A stretch of 64,000 nt of DNA from Sedimentibacter sp. MB35-C1 (GCF_030913635.1 NZ_CP133188.1:3472001-3536000); one strand, 5' to 3'; counted from the stretch's first letter, positions 9,351 through 19,044 are shown. Translations and numbers: made by a program. Notes: a model not told the origin generated them from the sequence alone.

Positions 9351-9597
9351 TTTTACACACCCTTTAATGTTAAATTATAGCATATTTCTTAAAATTATAT
9401 AATAAAATAATATATTGTACAATAACAGGTCAGTATATAATTGTTGATGGCGGTTCTTCGCTTGTATAATTTTTATAAATCAACATAATAAATATTAGCA
9501 GCATTTTAAATAAATTCTGCAGCAAAATTATATAAAGCTACATTTTATCGATTTATTATCGTCAAAATGTATTTTCTAATTTTATCATAAATAAAAT
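9351..9597. other. Intergenic region upstream of recQ
   Basis: About 290 bases separate recQ from the tRNA-Leu gene. Apart from the tRNA terminator at its right end I see only AT-rich sequence. The recQ promoter presumably lies here but I cannot pick out convincing boxes. Confidence 0.5.
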
Positions 9598-9640
9598 AAA
9601 AAATCATGTGTGAGTTCCAATCTCATACATGATTTTTTAT
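9598..9640 (-). terminator. Terminator of tRNA-Leu
   Basis: A stem pairing AATCATGTATGAG with CTCACACATGATT (one mismatch, 7-nt loop) is followed on the minus strand by a T-run. It lies just 3' of the tRNA gene. Confidence 0.75.
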
Positions 9641-9643
9641 TAA

Positions 9644-9726
9644 TGCCGTAGAAGGGACTTGAACCCCCACGGTGTTGCCACCAACGGATTTTGAGTCCGT
9701 CACGTCTGCCATTCCATCACTACGGC
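9644..9726 (-). tRNA. tRNA-Leu (CAA)
   Basis: The minus strand folds as a class II tRNA. The 7-bp acceptor stem is GCCGTAG/CTACGGC with discriminator A. The anticodon stem ACGGA/TCCGT encloses the loop CTCAAAA, giving anticodon CAA. A long variable arm (TGGTGGCAACACC) follows, then the T-arm GGGGGTTCAAGTCCC. These features identify tRNA-Leu reading UUG. The 3' CCA is not encoded and must be added after transcription. It stands alone between rmuC and recQ and has its own terminator. Confidence 0.95.
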
Positions 9727-9808
9727 TTGACTGCTTTAAAATACTAACACATCTAAAAATAAAAATCAAGAGGTTTTTCACTATTTTTAGTGGAAATTTT
9801 TGCATTTT

Positions 9809-11041
9809 TTAATTTTCCGTCAGCACAGCTTCTGATTCATCATTTTCGTCGAAGTCAAAATCACTTATTTCAACCTTTGATATCTTATCGAATCTTTTCT
9901 CGATTTTATTTGATGTTATGTGTATCTTATCAACATCATCGGACACTTTTCTTATGTCCTTCGCCAGCGAATCCCACCTTTGTTTGTAAAGTCTAAATTC
10001 ATTCCCAAGTTTGCTGAGTTCTTCATGAATAATGCCGGCATATTTTTCTCTTTCCATGTTTCTTAGAACAACCTGTAATGTTGATAAAACAGACATAAGT
10101 GTCGTAGGCGAAGCAATCCAGATTTTTTTAGTTCCGGCATAATCAATTAAATCCTGATGATATGCATTAATTTCCGCAAATATTGCCTCTGCAGGCAGAA
10201 ACATTATCGCCTGTTCCGAAGTTAGTCCTTCTATTATGTATTTTGATGAAATATCATTAATATGTTTTTTTACATTTGTTTTGAAATCCCGTTCATATAT
10301 TTTTCTATCAGCATCAGAAATTTTTTTATCAATCATTCGCTGGTAATTTTCCAAAGGAAACTTTGAATCCACACACAACATTCCTACGGGTTCCGGAATA
10401 TAAAGCACCGCGTCAGCTATAGTTCCGTTGCTCAATTTTTTTTGAAGCTCATAAACTTTTTTGTTGTTTTCGCCAAATACAGAAGACAATATATGATTCA
10501 GCTGAACCTCTCCAAAGGTTCCCCTGCTTTTTTTGTCTGTTAAAACATCCTGAAGTGATACTATGTTTGTGGAAAGACTGTCGATTTTTTTCTGTGCCTC
10601 ATCTATTTTTGAGAGCCGCTCCAATATACTGATAAAAGTTTTGTTAGTTTTTTCAAATCCTTCATTAAGCCTTTCTTCAACGCGCATATTAATCTTCTCA
10701 AGATTTGTACCGACCTTTTCATTTAATGATGAAAAGTTATCATTTAATGATTTTGATATCTCTGAACTGAAGTTCATAAAGGACTGATTCATTTTTCCAG
10801 TATTTTTTTCAAGCCTTTCAACCGTTTCAATCTTATTCGTCAGTATCTCTCTAAGCTGTTTCTGCTCAGATTCAGATATTTTTTTTAAAATCTGATCAAT
10901 TAGTTGGAAGTTGTTGTTGCTCATATTCAACTTCATTTCAGAAATTATGTTTTTTTCTGAATTCCTGCTCCCTAGCTTAATTAGTACAACTATATTGATT
11001 ATCACTGATATTGTAAGAATAACAATTATAAATAAATCCAT
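9809..11041 (-). CDS. rmuC: RmuC family DNA recombination protein
   Basis: RmuC proteins limit inversions between short inverted repeats and have a predicted nuclease-like core. The 410-residue protein starts with one hydrophobic segment (MDLFIIVILTISVIINIVVLI), then a long coiled coil (about residues 30-160, rich in E, K and N). The RmuC core follows, with RGTFGEVQLNHILSSVF, ADAVLYIPEPVGMLCVDSKFPLENY and VIMFLPAEAIFAEI-like blocks. I chose the ATG at 11041, preceded by AGGAGGG; a start 45 bp further upstream has no such site. Downstream (9644) is tRNA-Leu on the same strand. It is likely membrane-anchored, with the core in the cytoplasm. Confidence 0.92.
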   Translation of the reverse strand: MDLFIIVILTISVIINIVVLIKLGSRNSEKNIISEMKLNMSNNNFQLIDQILKKISESEQKQLREILTNKIETVERLEKNTGKMNQSFMNFSSEISKSLNDNFSSLNEKVGTNLEKINMRVEERLNEGFEKTNKTFISILERLSKIDEAQKKIDSLSTNIVSLQDVLTDKKSRGTFGEVQLNHILSSVFGENNKKVYELQKKLSNGTIADAVLYIPEPVGMLCVDSKFPLENYQRMIDKKISDADRKIYERDFKTNVKKHINDISSKYIIEGLTSEQAIMFLPAEAIFAEINAYHQDLIDYAGTKKIWIASPTTLMSVLSTLQVVLRNMEREKYAGIIHEELSKLGNEFRLYKQRWDSLAKDIRKVSDDVDKIHITSNKIEKRFDKISKVEISDFDFDENDESEAVLTEN

Positions 11042-11107
11042 GATTCCCTCCTGTCGCTTAGTTAATAATAAACCATAATCGAACATTTGTCCAGCCGAAA
11101 GTTAACA

Positions 11108-11146
11108 AATAAAAAACACCATTCTGAGATAAAACTAGAATGGTGT
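11108..11146 (-). terminator. Terminator of asd
   Basis: The hairpin ACACCATTCT / AGAATGGTGT with an 11-nt loop is followed by TTTTTT on the minus strand, 30 bp after the asd stop codon. Confidence 0.85.
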
Positions 11147-11175
11147 CATAGTTTAATGGGATTTAAAGTTGTATA

Positions 11176-12192
11176 TTATTTGTTTTCCCAATCTTTTATC
11201 AAAACTTCAGCAATTTGAACAGCATTTGTTGCAGCTCCCTTTCTTATCTGGTCTCCGCAGCACCAGAGAGCCAAGGAATTGTCTTTGCTGATGTCTTTTC
11301 TGATTCTTCCAACGTAAATAAGGTTCTGATCTGATGTATCCAGAGGCATAGGGTATTTTTTATCAGCCAAATCATCTACCAGCTTTACTCCTTCAGCTTT
11401 CGCTAAAAGATCTTTTGCTTTCTGTGGAGTTATTTCTTTTTCTGTTTCTATGGTAATTGATTCTGAATGACTTCTGTATACGGGAACTCTGACACAAGTG
11501 CAGTTAACCTTCAAATCAGGATTATGCAGTATCTTTCTTCCTTCATTTTGAAGCTTCATTTCTTCTTGAGAATATCCCATCTCATCGAAATCCCCAATCT
11601 GCGGTATCAAATTATATGCGATCTGATGCTGGAATGTTTTTATTTCCACGGGCTTGCCTTCATTTATGTCTTTTACCTGCTGATTCAGTTCTCTTATACC
11701 GTTGATGCCTGCACCAGAAACTGCTTGGTATGTTGAAACAATCATGCGGTTTATTTTAGAATATTTATTCAACTCATTTAATGCTGTTAATGCTATTATA
11801 GTTGAACAGTTAGGGTTTGCTATAATTCCCTTGTTGTTTTTAACATCCTCCGCATTAACCTCAGGTACAACCAAAGGCACATCGTCATTCAATCTGAATG
11901 CAGAAGAATTGTCTATTACAACTGCTCCCGCCTTTACCGCTGCCGGCGAAAGGGCCTCGCTTATGTTGTTTTCTGCCGCACACAATACAATATCAATATT
12001 TTTAAATGAATTTTCTGTTGCTTCCTCTACAATATATTTGTTCCCCTTGAACTCAATTTCTTCGCCTGCACTTCTCTTGCTTGCCAGCAATTTTAATTCA
12101 CCGAATGGAAAATTTCTTTCGCCTAGTATTTTCAGCATTTCCTGCCCTACTGCTCCTGTTGCTCCTAATATTGCTAAGTTGTATAATTTCAT
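11176..12192 (-). CDS. asd: Aspartate-semialdehyde dehydrogenase
   Basis: Asd reduces L-aspartyl-4-phosphate with NADPH to aspartate semialdehyde, the branch point to lysine/diaminopimelate, threonine and methionine. The 338-residue protein shows the N-terminal nucleotide-binding motif LGATGAVGQEM (9-19), the catalytic cysteine in NPNCSTI (Cys129), the EINxF-like substrate region, and the late HSESITIE motif with the catalytic His. Length and order match the bacterial Gram-positive type. GAAGAAGG lies upstream of the ATG. The gene is monocistronic, with a terminator directly downstream. The assignment is secure. Confidence 0.96.
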   Translation of the reverse strand: MKLYNLAILGATGAVGQEMLKILGERNFPFGELKLLASKRSAGEEIEFKGNKYIVEEATENSFKNIDIVLCAAENNISEALSPAAVKAGAVVIDNSSAFRLNDDVPLVVPEVNAEDVKNNKGIIANPNCSTIIALTALNELNKYSKINRMIVSTYQAVSGAGINGIRELNQQVKDINEGKPVEIKTFQHQIAYNLIPQIGDFDEMGYSQEEMKLQNEGRKILHNPDLKVNCTCVRVPVYRSHSESITIETEKEITPQKAKDLLAKAEGVKLVDDLADKKYPMPLDTSDQNLIYVGRIRKDISKDNSLALWCCGDQIRKGAATNAVQIAEVLIKDWENK

Positions 12193-12354
12193 AATGATAC
12201 CTTCTTCCGTTTTATAATTAATTACGCTTTTAAATATATAAAACTTATTATAACAAGATATTATTCATTGTCAAGCTATTTTGTATATATTTTTGTTACA
12301 CAAGTTTTTATATTGCGAACAAATCTTATAACTTATACGTGCAACTAATAAAGC

Positions 12355-12384
12355 AAAAGCTGTCTCTTTATAAGACAGCTCTGC
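12355..12384 (-). terminator. Terminator of glycosidase-like lipoprotein gene
   Basis: The stem AGCTGTCT / AGACAGCT with a 7-nt loop is followed by a T-rich stretch on the minus strand, just after the stop codon at 12391. Confidence 0.8.
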
Positions 12385-12390
12385 AATTTC

Positions 12391-14163
12391 CTACAGTTCA
12401 TCGGCCGAAGTTTCAAATTCGGCATTTATCTTCCATATGTTGTGTTCTCTTACAGCGTCCCACTTCACATTATCTTTTTCTATTATATGTTTAGTTTCAT
12501 TTTCTGTCACTTCTATTTTATAATATACCTCAGCTTTAGCCAAATCACTGTTATCCTTATCCATTTCATACCCGTAAACCTTATAGTTTAACAGCTTGAT
12601 GTTTGATGTAGCCTGAAGTTCTGCATAATCGTCAAAATCCTGTATTCTTTTGCTTACCGGCTCCATTAAATACATGTAGCTGTATCTCCCTTGAAGCATG
12701 CCTGTCAGGTATTTATCAGCAGCATCTGACGGGGTTTTTTCCCTGTAGTCCATTTCTCCTTTATCCGCAGGATATGTTTCTGATTTTTCTTTAGACGTCA
12801 ACATGAAAGAATATGGATCATATGAGTTGCTTGGGTTCCAAATCATGTATTCCGCTATACCCAGCTCTTTTGCTGCTATAATCTGATCTCTCACCTTTTC
12901 AGGGCCGTATTCAATTCCTGCCCAATCAAAATCCTGAATCCAAGGCCTGATTACAGGTGGCTTTTCCATAGAAGAATTTTTTTCCACTGCCTCTTCCATG
13001 GCTCCCTTAACTACAAGGTAAGGATGAGCGTTTGGATTATCAAGATTGTACCATCCGGTTGAATAATGGCTTGGGTAAACCATAGGAGCCATATTGTCCA
13101 CATATTCTCCCATAAGAACCCATGTTTGCCCTATATCTTCCGGATAATCATCCCACGTTCTTGTGATGATTCCAAATACATCAGCTCCTAAATTTACATT
13201 GTAAGGCTCTAGCTCTTTTTCAGCATACTCCAAGAAATCGGCAATAGCTTCATCTTTATCCCTTCCTTCTCTTCCCGGGAATTCTGTAATCGGATTATAT
13301 CTTTTTGCGCCGTCGGGAAATCTTACGTAGTCAAACTGTATTTCATCAAATCCCAAAAGTGCAGCTTCCTTTGCAATAGAAACATTATAATCCCAAACAT
13401 ACTTGTCAAAAGGATTGACCCACGGTATGTTTCCACTGTTGGGATCAAGCCACGTTCCACCTGATTTCAATTGAATAGAATGTTCCGGGCTTTTAACTGC
13501 AAAATTTTTATCCTTAAAAGCAACAATTCTTCCTATAGTATAAATATCATATTCTTTCAAAATCTGAAGCATACCACTTACATCATCAATTTGTATCGGG
13601 GTTTCTTCGTTCATTTTTTGGACAATTTCAATATCACTGTCATAAGTTATAAATCCATTATCATCTTTCACATTTATTACAAGCCCGTTTATCTCTGTGC
13701 CTATGGCAATACCAATAATTCTTTCAAATTTGTTTGCTTTTTCGGCTGAAGGCGAAAATTCATTTATCTTTGATGTATCTCCTTCGGACAGTGCCTTTAC
13801 ATATGCTCCATAGGTATCAATGTTTTCCTTATTTAAAGTATTACCGGCAGTATGACCGGTAGCATACAGTGCTTTAACTTCAACGCTTTTCTTTTCTTGC
13901 TCATTTCCTATTGAAACAAGGGGTACATAAAATTCGCCCAATTCCTCTTTTCTCTGCTCTTCCAGCTTTTCTCTATCAGCCAGTTTGCTTTCCAACTCTA
14001 TCTGAGCCCTTTCCTCATCTGTTTGAGTAGCAATAGCTTCCGTTTCCTGCTGTTTCGGTTCATCCTCGGGTATGGGTGTGTTTGCGTTGGCTTGATTTGC
14101 ACATCCAGCCAGCGCTGCTGCAATTATTAATAAAGATATTATTTTTTTTGATTTATTTATCAT
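12391..14163 (-). CDS. Putative glycoside hydrolase lipoprotein (DUF4015-type)
   Basis: A 590-residue exported protein. The start at 14163 has AAGGAGGA upstream and gives a lipoprotein signal: KKIISLLIIAAALAG followed by Cys in the lipobox ALAGC (residues 17-21). A Gln/Glu-rich linker follows, then a (beta/alpha)8-like domain with VKALYATGHTAGN, VINVKDDNGFITYDS, the DEIQFDYVRFPDG motif and PMVYPSHYSTGWY. These match the putative glycosyl hydrolase family DUF4015. The final ~120 residues look like an NTF2-like or ketosteroid-isomerase-like accessory domain (KINAEFETS). It probably acts on cell-wall or exopolysaccharide at the outer face of the membrane. The substrate is unknown. It is monocistronic, with its own terminator. 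Confidence 0.82.
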   Translation of the reverse strand: MINKSKKIISLLIIAAALAGCANQANANTPIPEDEPKQQETEAIATQTDEERAQIELESKLADREKLEEQRKEELGEFYVPLVSIGNEQEKKSVEVKALYATGHTAGNTLNKENIDTYGAYVKALSEGDTSKINEFSPSAEKANKFERIIGIAIGTEINGLVINVKDDNGFITYDSDIEIVQKMNEETPIQIDDVSGMLQILKEYDIYTIGRIVAFKDKNFAVKSPEHSIQLKSGGTWLDPNSGNIPWVNPFDKYVWDYNVSIAKEAALLGFDEIQFDYVRFPDGAKRYNPITEFPGREGRDKDEAIADFLEYAEKELEPYNVNLGADVFGIITRTWDDYPEDIGQTWVLMGEYVDNMAPMVYPSHYSTGWYNLDNPNAHPYLVVKGAMEEAVEKNSSMEKPPVIRPWIQDFDWAGIEYGPEKVRDQIIAAKELGIAEYMIWNPSNSYDPYSFMLTSKEKSETYPADKGEMDYREKTPSDAADKYLTGMLQGRYSYMYLMEPVSKRIQDFDDYAELQATSNIKLLNYKVYGYEMDKDNSDLAKAEVYYKIEVTENETKHIIEKDNVKWDAVREHNIWKINAEFETSADEL

Positions 14164-14365
14164 AAATCCTCCTTGATGTAATTGTGATATGTAAACCATA
14201 CCCATAATATGTTATTAAAATAAGGCATAAAAATATGACTAATTTAAAACAATTCTACCATAAATATATTCTTTGTTCAACAAACATTACAGGTTTTTTG
14301 CTTTTTCGACAAGTGTAATTTTTAGCAAAATATGCAATATAAAAATACATACAAAAAAGTATTTC

Positions 14366-14394
14366 TTGACATTAATATTCGTAAAATATATAAT
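14366..14394 (+). promoter_or_regulatory. purA promoter
   Basis: TTGACA (14366-14371) and TATAAT (14389-14394) are separated by 17 bp, a consensus sigma-A promoter. It sits 28 bp before the purA start codon, leaving a leader of about 20 nt with no regulatory fold. Confidence 0.85.
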
Positions 14395-14422
14395 TTTTTT
14401 AGCGAAACTTAAGGAGGTTTTT

Positions 14423-15700
14423 ATGCTAACTGCAATAGTAGGAATAAATTGGGGAGATGAAGGTAAAGGCAGAATGGTTGATTTATTGGCCGAAAATTAT
14501 GATGTTGTATGCCGTTACCAAGGAGGAAACAACGCTGGCCACACAGTTGTAAATCATTTAGGTAAGTTTATACTTAACCTTACGCCTTCAGGTATTCTGA
14601 GACCTGATGTAGTAAATGTAATGGGAAATGGTATGGTTATAGACTTAGAACACCTCCACAAAGAATTAAACAACCTTAGAAGCTCTGGTGTTAAAATAAC
14701 ACCTGACAATTTAAAAATCAGTGACAGAGCAATTATCTGCCTTCCTTATCATGTTAAACAGGACATATTGGAAGAAGAACGTCTTAAGGATATGAAATTC
14801 GGTTCTACAAGAAGAGGAATCGCTCCTGTATATGGAGATAAGTATCTTAAAAAAGGCATACGAATGGGAGATTTGCTTAACAAAACAGCACTTAAAGAAC
14901 GCATTGAACAGGTAGTTGAATGGAAAAACCTGACAATTGCCGGCGGATATAAATCCGTTGAATTCAGTGGTGAGGACATGTACAACTGGCTCATTAAATT
15001 CGGTACCGAATTTGAAGAATACATATGCGATGTGGGCTTGTATCTTAAGGAAGCTGTAAAAGAAGGAAAAAAGGTTATGTTTGAAGCACAGCTTGGTGCA
15101 TTGAGAGATATAGATTTTGGAATTTATCCTTATACTTCTTCATCATCGACAATAGCCGCCTATGCACCTATAGGTGCCGGTGTGCCTGGCATGAAGCTGA
15201 GCAGCACCATAGGAATTATGAAAGCTTATTCTTCATGTGTAGGTGAAGGACCGTTTACTTGCGAAATGTTTGGTGAAAAAGCTGATGCTCTAAGAGAGGC
15301 CGGTGGAGAATACGGTGCAGCAACAGGACGTCCGAGAAGAGTCGGCCCGTTTGATGTTGTGGCATCTAAGTACGGCGTTACAGTGCAAGGAGCTGATGTG
15401 CTTGCATTGACAAAACTTGATGTATTATCATACTTGGATAAGATTCCTGTTGTTACCGGATACGATGTTGACGGAAAAATTACTGAAGAGTTCCCAATGG
15501 GAGTTTTGCTGGACAAAGCAAAACCTATAGTAGAATATGTTGACGGTTGGAATTGTGATATAAGCAAATGCAGAAAAGAATCTGACCTTCCAAAAAAAGC
15601 ATATGACTATGTCAAATATCTTGAGAAAAAGGTTGGATGCACAATAAAATATGTATCTGTAGGAGCTAACAGAGAAGATTACCTAATCATGAACGACTAA
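14423..15700 (+). CDS. purA: Adenylosuccinate synthetase
   Basis: PurA condenses IMP with aspartate using GTP to give adenylosuccinate, the first committed step to AMP. The 425-residue protein opens with AIVGINWGDEGKGR, the family's P-loop (residues 4-16, with Arg in place of the common final Lys). GGNNAGHTVV with the catalytic His, the TRRGIAPVYGDK segment, the TSSSSTIAAYAPIGAGVPG switch and the late ATGRPRRVGPFD and LTKLDVL (guanine-specificity) motifs follow. The ATG at 14423 has AAGGAGG upstream; an open frame extends 150 bp further up but crosses the promoter and is not coding. The gene is monocistronic. Confidence 0.96.
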   Translation: MLTAIVGINWGDEGKGRMVDLLAENYDVVCRYQGGNNAGHTVVNHLGKFILNLTPSGILRPDVVNVMGNGMVIDLEHLHKELNNLRSSGVKITPDNLKISDRAIICLPYHVKQDILEEERLKDMKFGSTRRGIAPVYGDKYLKKGIRMGDLLNKTALKERIEQVVEWKNLTIAGGYKSVEFSGEDMYNWLIKFGTEFEEYICDVGLYLKEAVKEGKKVMFEAQLGALRDIDFGIYPYTSSSSTIAAYAPIGAGVPGMKLSSTIGIMKAYSSCVGEGPFTCEMFGEKADALREAGGEYGAATGRPRRVGPFDVVASKYGVTVQGADVLALTKLDVLSYLDKIPVVTGYDVDGKITEEFPMGVLLDKAKPIVEYVDGWNCDISKCRKESDLPKKAYDYVKYLEKKVGCTIKYVSVGANREDYLIMND

Positions 15701-15718
15701 ACAAATAACAAAAATATT

Positions 15719-15754
15719 AAAACGGCAGGACACACCAGATTGTCCTACCGTTTT
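15719..15754. terminator. Bidirectional terminator between purA and membrane protein gene
   Basis: 14-bp arms (AAAACGGCAGGACA pairing with TGTCCTACCGTTTT, one G-U pair) have A and T runs on either side. It serves both convergent genes and overlaps the stop codon of the leftward one. Confidence 0.88.
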
Positions 15755-16245
15755 AATTTTGGTTTTATACTGTTCACATAGGTCGTTATGAACATGGTAA
15801 ACGCATAGTCATAAATAATAAAAAGTACTTGGGCCGCAATTATCATCCACCACGCCAGCTCAAGAGGTATAAATAGTTTCACCGTAAAATACATAGCAAT
15901 CAAGGCTGTATTAAAATACAAAAACTTTGCTGCGTAAAGCAGCACTGCATTGTTTATTTTTATTTCCTCTACATACTTTACTATGCTGTATAACCCAAAA
16001 AATATAATATATGTAATAATTTCAACTTTGTTGAATGTCAAAAAAAACCCGAGTATACAAGATGCTACATAAAACAAAATTCCGCTCTTAAACCCAAATT
16101 CAACAATCACAACGCCTACTAAAAGAGCAGCCGCAGCAAAAAGTATGATTGTATTTGTTTCGATCACAGATGAAAGAATTATAAAAAGCTGGTTTAATCC
16201 CAAAAGCACTCCCAAATATGCAATATCTTTGCTTTTTAACAGCAT
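15745..16245 (-). CDS. Uncharacterised membrane protein of J-protein/DUF5685 cluster
   Basis: A 166-residue protein with about five or six hydrophobic segments (from [16 protein letters not shown] to [18 protein letters not shown]) and a basic C-terminus (SIKPKLKR). I do not recognise a named family, although its compactness recalls small substrate-binding membrane subunits of ECF transporters. The start at 16245 has GGGAGGAG upstream. It overlaps the 3' end of the J-domain gene by 10 bp, so the two are translationally coupled, and with the DUF5685 gene upstream they form a three-gene operon. The function is unknown; context suggests a membrane partner of the J-protein. Confidence 0.75.
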   Translation of the reverse strand: MLLKSKDIAYLGVLLGLNQLFIILSSVIETNTIILFAAAALLVGVVIVEFGFKSGILFYVASCILGFFLTFNKVEIITYIIFFGLYSIVKYVEEIKINNAVLLYAAKFLYFNTALIAMYFTVKLFIPLELAWWMIIAAQVLFIIYDYAFTMFITTYVNSIKPKLKR

Positions 16246-16835
16246 GAAATCAAGTCTCCTCCCAGACATTCACATAAACAATCTGCACAAATAAGCTGAG
16301 TGCAGCAATCAACGCTTGAATTTCCTCTACCGTAATTATATGTCCTTTGTTGATACATGTTCTGTGTGCTTAAAATCTGATTCAAGAAATTTCTGTATTC
16401 AAAATTGCCGGGATCCATCTTTACAGCAGTTTGCACAAACTTCATCCCCTGGCCTAACGATCCCATGTTTACATAGCATACACCCATGAGATAATTCCAT
16501 TCAGCATTTCTGACAGACATGCCATTCAGCATCCTTATTGCGTCTTGGAATCTTCCCGTTTGTATTTGCTGTCTAATATTAAATAAACTGGTTGAACCAT
16601 TTTCGTAAGAACTCCCGCTCCCATTACTGCTCTGGTATGAACCTGCGGAGCCGCCGTCCATAATCTCATCGTATGCCCATTGAATTTCCTTGAATTTTTC
16701 CTCAGCCAAATCCTTAAGAGGGTTGTTTTCATTCATATCAGGGTGGTATTTTTTAGCAAGCTTTCTGTATGCACTCTTTACTTCATCCTTTGTTGCGCCT
16801 CTTTGAAGGCCGAGCACTTCATATGGGTCTTTCAT
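16236..16835 (-). CDS. J-domain protein with Cys-rich tail
   Basis: A 199-residue protein. The N-terminal J domain (about 1-62) has [32 protein letters not shown], with the HPD tripeptide that stimulates DnaK ATPase. A Gly/Ser-rich linker (about 68-85) follows, then a tetratricopeptide-like helical stretch ([24 protein letters not shown]). The C-terminus holds about eight Cys in the last 28 residues, including [10 protein letters not shown] and a terminal CC, which could bind metal or anchor to a membrane. I prefer the ATG at 16835 because AGGAG is 8 nt upstream. It overlaps both neighbours. It is a co-chaperone by its J domain; the client is unknown but may be the DUF5685 protein encoded before it. 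Confidence 0.85.
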   Translation of the reverse strand: MKDPYEVLGLQRGATKDEVKSAYRKLAKKYHPDMNENNPLKDLAEEKFKEIQWAYDEIMDGGSAGSYQSSNGSGSSYENGSTSLFNIRQQIQTGRFQDAIRMLNGMSVRNAEWNYLMGVCYVNMGSLGQGMKFVQTAVKMDPGNFEYRNFLNQILSTQNMYQQRTYNYGRGNSSVDCCTQLICADCLCECLGGDLISCC

Positions 16836-17646
16836 TTGCATTTCTCCTTTTGTCTAATTTATTCAATACTCCGGAATATATAATATTGTCTATTGTTCCT
16901 TTATCCTGCACAAGAGGGAGCTTTTCTATTTCCTGGCTTAAAAATGAGAGATTGAGCATTATTAAATCTTTCGCATATTTTTCCTTGTCTTCAGATTTTA
17001 AATTGTTGAAGGGGTTGTACGAACTGTTTTCTTCATCTTTTTCCATATCTTCATACGCATCAAGGTAGTATATAAACTTGCCCAAGTAAAATCCTATCTT
17101 TCTCAAGTTTTTTTCCCATTGATCATTTTTGTACAGTATTATTTCTTCCATTAGATGTCCAAACTCATTAGAAACAGCATCAATATCATCTGTATTGCTT
17201 TTTTCCAGTTCAGATATGTTATCCAAGCGTTCTTTTATTACTGCTGCTTTTTTAGGCAGTTCTGCGCTTGCTTTCCTAAATTCTCCCCTAATGGCCTGCA
17301 TCGCCGCAAAAGACTTGTAATCCCTATCATCCGTCCAATTATCAAGCATATTGTAATATGAAAGAATAATATTCATCGATGCTGCATATTCCGTTATTTC
17401 GTTTTGTATAAGAAGCTGTTCTTTTATTGGATGAACCACGCATCTTTCACGGAATGTTTTATTTTCGGGTTCATACAGAGAACTTAACAGCAATATAAGA
17501 AACGTCATATCATAATTCAAGGTCATTCTTGCCTTGTTGCTGTACTTTTCTTTAAGGCACTTGCAAAGACCGCAATAAAACCCTTTGTAGCTGTAATACT
17601 CTTTAAATTTCAGTTCCATTTTATTTATAGTCACATATCCAAACAT
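16819..17646 (-). CDS. DUF5685 family protein
   Basis: A 275-residue soluble protein that starts [29 protein letters not shown]. Conserved cysteines occur at about 25, 28 and 30 (YCGLCKC). It is almost all helical, with a DNWTDDRDY segment in the middle and [33 protein letters not shown] near the end, which fits the DUF5685 family found in Clostridia. The acidic clusters (DNWTDDRD and DAYEDMEKD) recall the paired Asp-rich motifs of all-alpha isoprenoid synthases, but that link is only a guess. It is the first gene of the trio with the J-protein and the membrane protein, overlapping the J-protein gene by 17 bp. The role is unknown. Confidence 0.8.
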   Translation of the reverse strand: MFGYVTINKMELKFKEYYSYKGFYCGLCKCLKEKYSNKARMTLNYDMTFLILLLSSLYEPENKTFRERCVVHPIKEQLLIQNEITEYAASMNIILSYYNMLDNWTDDRDYKSFAAMQAIRGEFRKASAELPKKAAVIKERLDNISELEKSNTDDIDAVSNEFGHLMEEIILYKNDQWEKNLRKIGFYLGKFIYYLDAYEDMEKDEENSSYNPFNNLKSEDKEKYAKDLIMLNLSFLSQEIEKLPLVQDKGTIDNIIYSGVLNKLDKRRNANERPI

Positions 17647-17738
17647 ATTGCACTCATTTCTGATTAATTACAATTAATATAATTGTATCAATATATCTTC
17701 AATTTATCAATATATTTATATCCTTCAAATCAAAAGAA

Positions 17739-17772
17739 AAGCAAAAATATCAATAAGAATTTTTGCCTTTTT
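17739..17772 (-). terminator. Terminator of M20 amidohydrolase gene
   Basis: GCAAAAAT / ATTTTTGC arms with a 10-nt loop and T-rich flanks on both strands. Low GC, so weaker than the others, but placed downstream of the stop at 17844. Confidence 0.5.
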
Positions 17773-17843
17773 ATCTAAATTCTAAAAGAAATTATAATTA
17801 TTACAATATTTTATGTTCAAGCACTTTTCATAAAAATTGCATC

Positions 17844-19025
17844 TTAATCCAGAGACATATTTAAAATTCCCAATATGTTTTCCACCTGAATTTTCACACC
17901 CGTTTCCAGGCAACCTTCATCCAACATAAATTTACTTGAATGAATGGGATATACGGCCCCTATGTTTTCATTCCTGCATCCCAGATTAAAAAAACAGGCT
18001 TTTGAGTGGCGGCTGAAATATGAAAAGTCTTCTGTTCCCATATTGGGATATTCCAAAATCTCCACATTTTCCGATCCAAGCACCTTTTCGGCAGCTTCCT
18101 TAAGTTTGTCTACAGCATCATCATTGTTAATAAGTGCTCCATAGCTCTCTCTGATAGCCAAAGTTCCTTCTCCACCCATTGCTTTAGAAATATTTTCAAC
18201 GACTGCGGCAATTCTTTTTTTCATATCCCCGCGTGTCTCTTCATCCAAAGTTCTCAATATTCCTTTCATTTCCACTGAATCTGATATTATATTTTGCGCC
18301 GTCCCACCGTGAATGCTCCCGATTGTAAGAACTACCGAGTTCAGCGGAGACGTACTTCTGCTCACGAGTGACTGAAGAGCAACTACAATATTTGATGTAA
18401 TAACAACCGGATCGATTCCTTTTTCGGGATGAGCTCCATGTGTAGACTTTCCGAATACGTTAATAAAAATCTCATCAGATGATGCCATCATTTTTCCGTA
18501 TTTTATTCCTGCTTTTCCAGTCTCGAGCCCTGGATCAACATGAAGTCCAAACACATATTCAACCTCTGGATTTTTTAGGCAACCTGCATCAATCATTCTT
18601 TCGGCACCCCCTGTAGTTTCTTCAGCCGGCTGAAAGAAAAACTTTACATCGCCTTTTAGTTTTGACTCCATTGATTTAATAATTTTGACCGCACCAAGTG
18701 CGACAGCTGTGTGAGCGTCATGACCGCAAGCATGCATTACTCCCTCATTAACAGATTTAAAACACACATCTGTTTCTTCTTTTATTGGAAGGGCATCAAT
18801 ATCCGCTCTTATACCTATGCATTTATAGTCATCTTTTAATTTGTTTTTACCTCTTATTATTGCAACTACACCTGTTTCCGCAACGCCTTTTTTATATTCT
18901 ACACCCCATAAATCTAAATATGAACATATTTTGTCCATTGTTTTATATTCACATCCACCAAGCTCCGGGTATTTGTGAAATTCTCTCCTTAGGGCTGTTA
19001 GTTCATTTCCATCGATAACATACAT
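17844..19025 (-). CDS. M20 family metallo-amidohydrolase
   Basis: A zinc-type amidohydrolase of 393 residues from the M20D (IAA-amino acid hydrolase / N-acyl amino acid hydrolase) group. Visible marks are the N-terminal RREFHKYPELGGCEYKT, IGIRADIDALPI, MHACGHDAHTAVALGA with metal-binding His and Asp, FFQPAEETTGGAERMI with the catalytic Glu pair, the dimerisation-domain HGAHPEKGIDPV, and the late NMGTEDFSYF metal ligand block. It probably removes acyl groups from N-acyl amino acids, or acts on a related peptide such as N-acetyl-diaminopimelate; sequence alone does not decide. The ATG at 19025 has GAGAGGTG upstream. It is monocistronic. Confidence 0.88.
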   Translation of the reverse strand: MYVIDGNELTALRREFHKYPELGGCEYKTMDKICSYLDLWGVEYKKGVAETGVVAIIRGKNKLKDDYKCIGIRADIDALPIKEETDVCFKSVNEGVMHACGHDAHTAVALGAVKIIKSMESKLKGDVKFFFQPAEETTGGAERMIDAGCLKNPEVEYVFGLHVDPGLETGKAGIKYGKMMASSDEIFINVFGKSTHGAHPEKGIDPVVITSNIVVALQSLVSRSTSPLNSVVLTIGSIHGGTAQNIISDSVEMKGILRTLDEETRGDMKKRIAAVVENISKAMGGEGTLAIRESYGALINNDDAVDKLKEAAEKVLGSENVEILEYPNMGTEDFSYFSRHSKACFFNLGCRNENIGAVYPIHSSKFMLDEGCLETGVKIQVENILGILNMSLD

Positions 19026-19044
19026 GCTTACACCTCTCAAATTA

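Noticed and set aside
14273-14422. 50-codon extension of purA
   Set aside because: It crosses a perfect TTGACA-17-TATAAT promoter, and the family P-loop follows directly after the ATG at 14423, which has AAGGAGG upstream.
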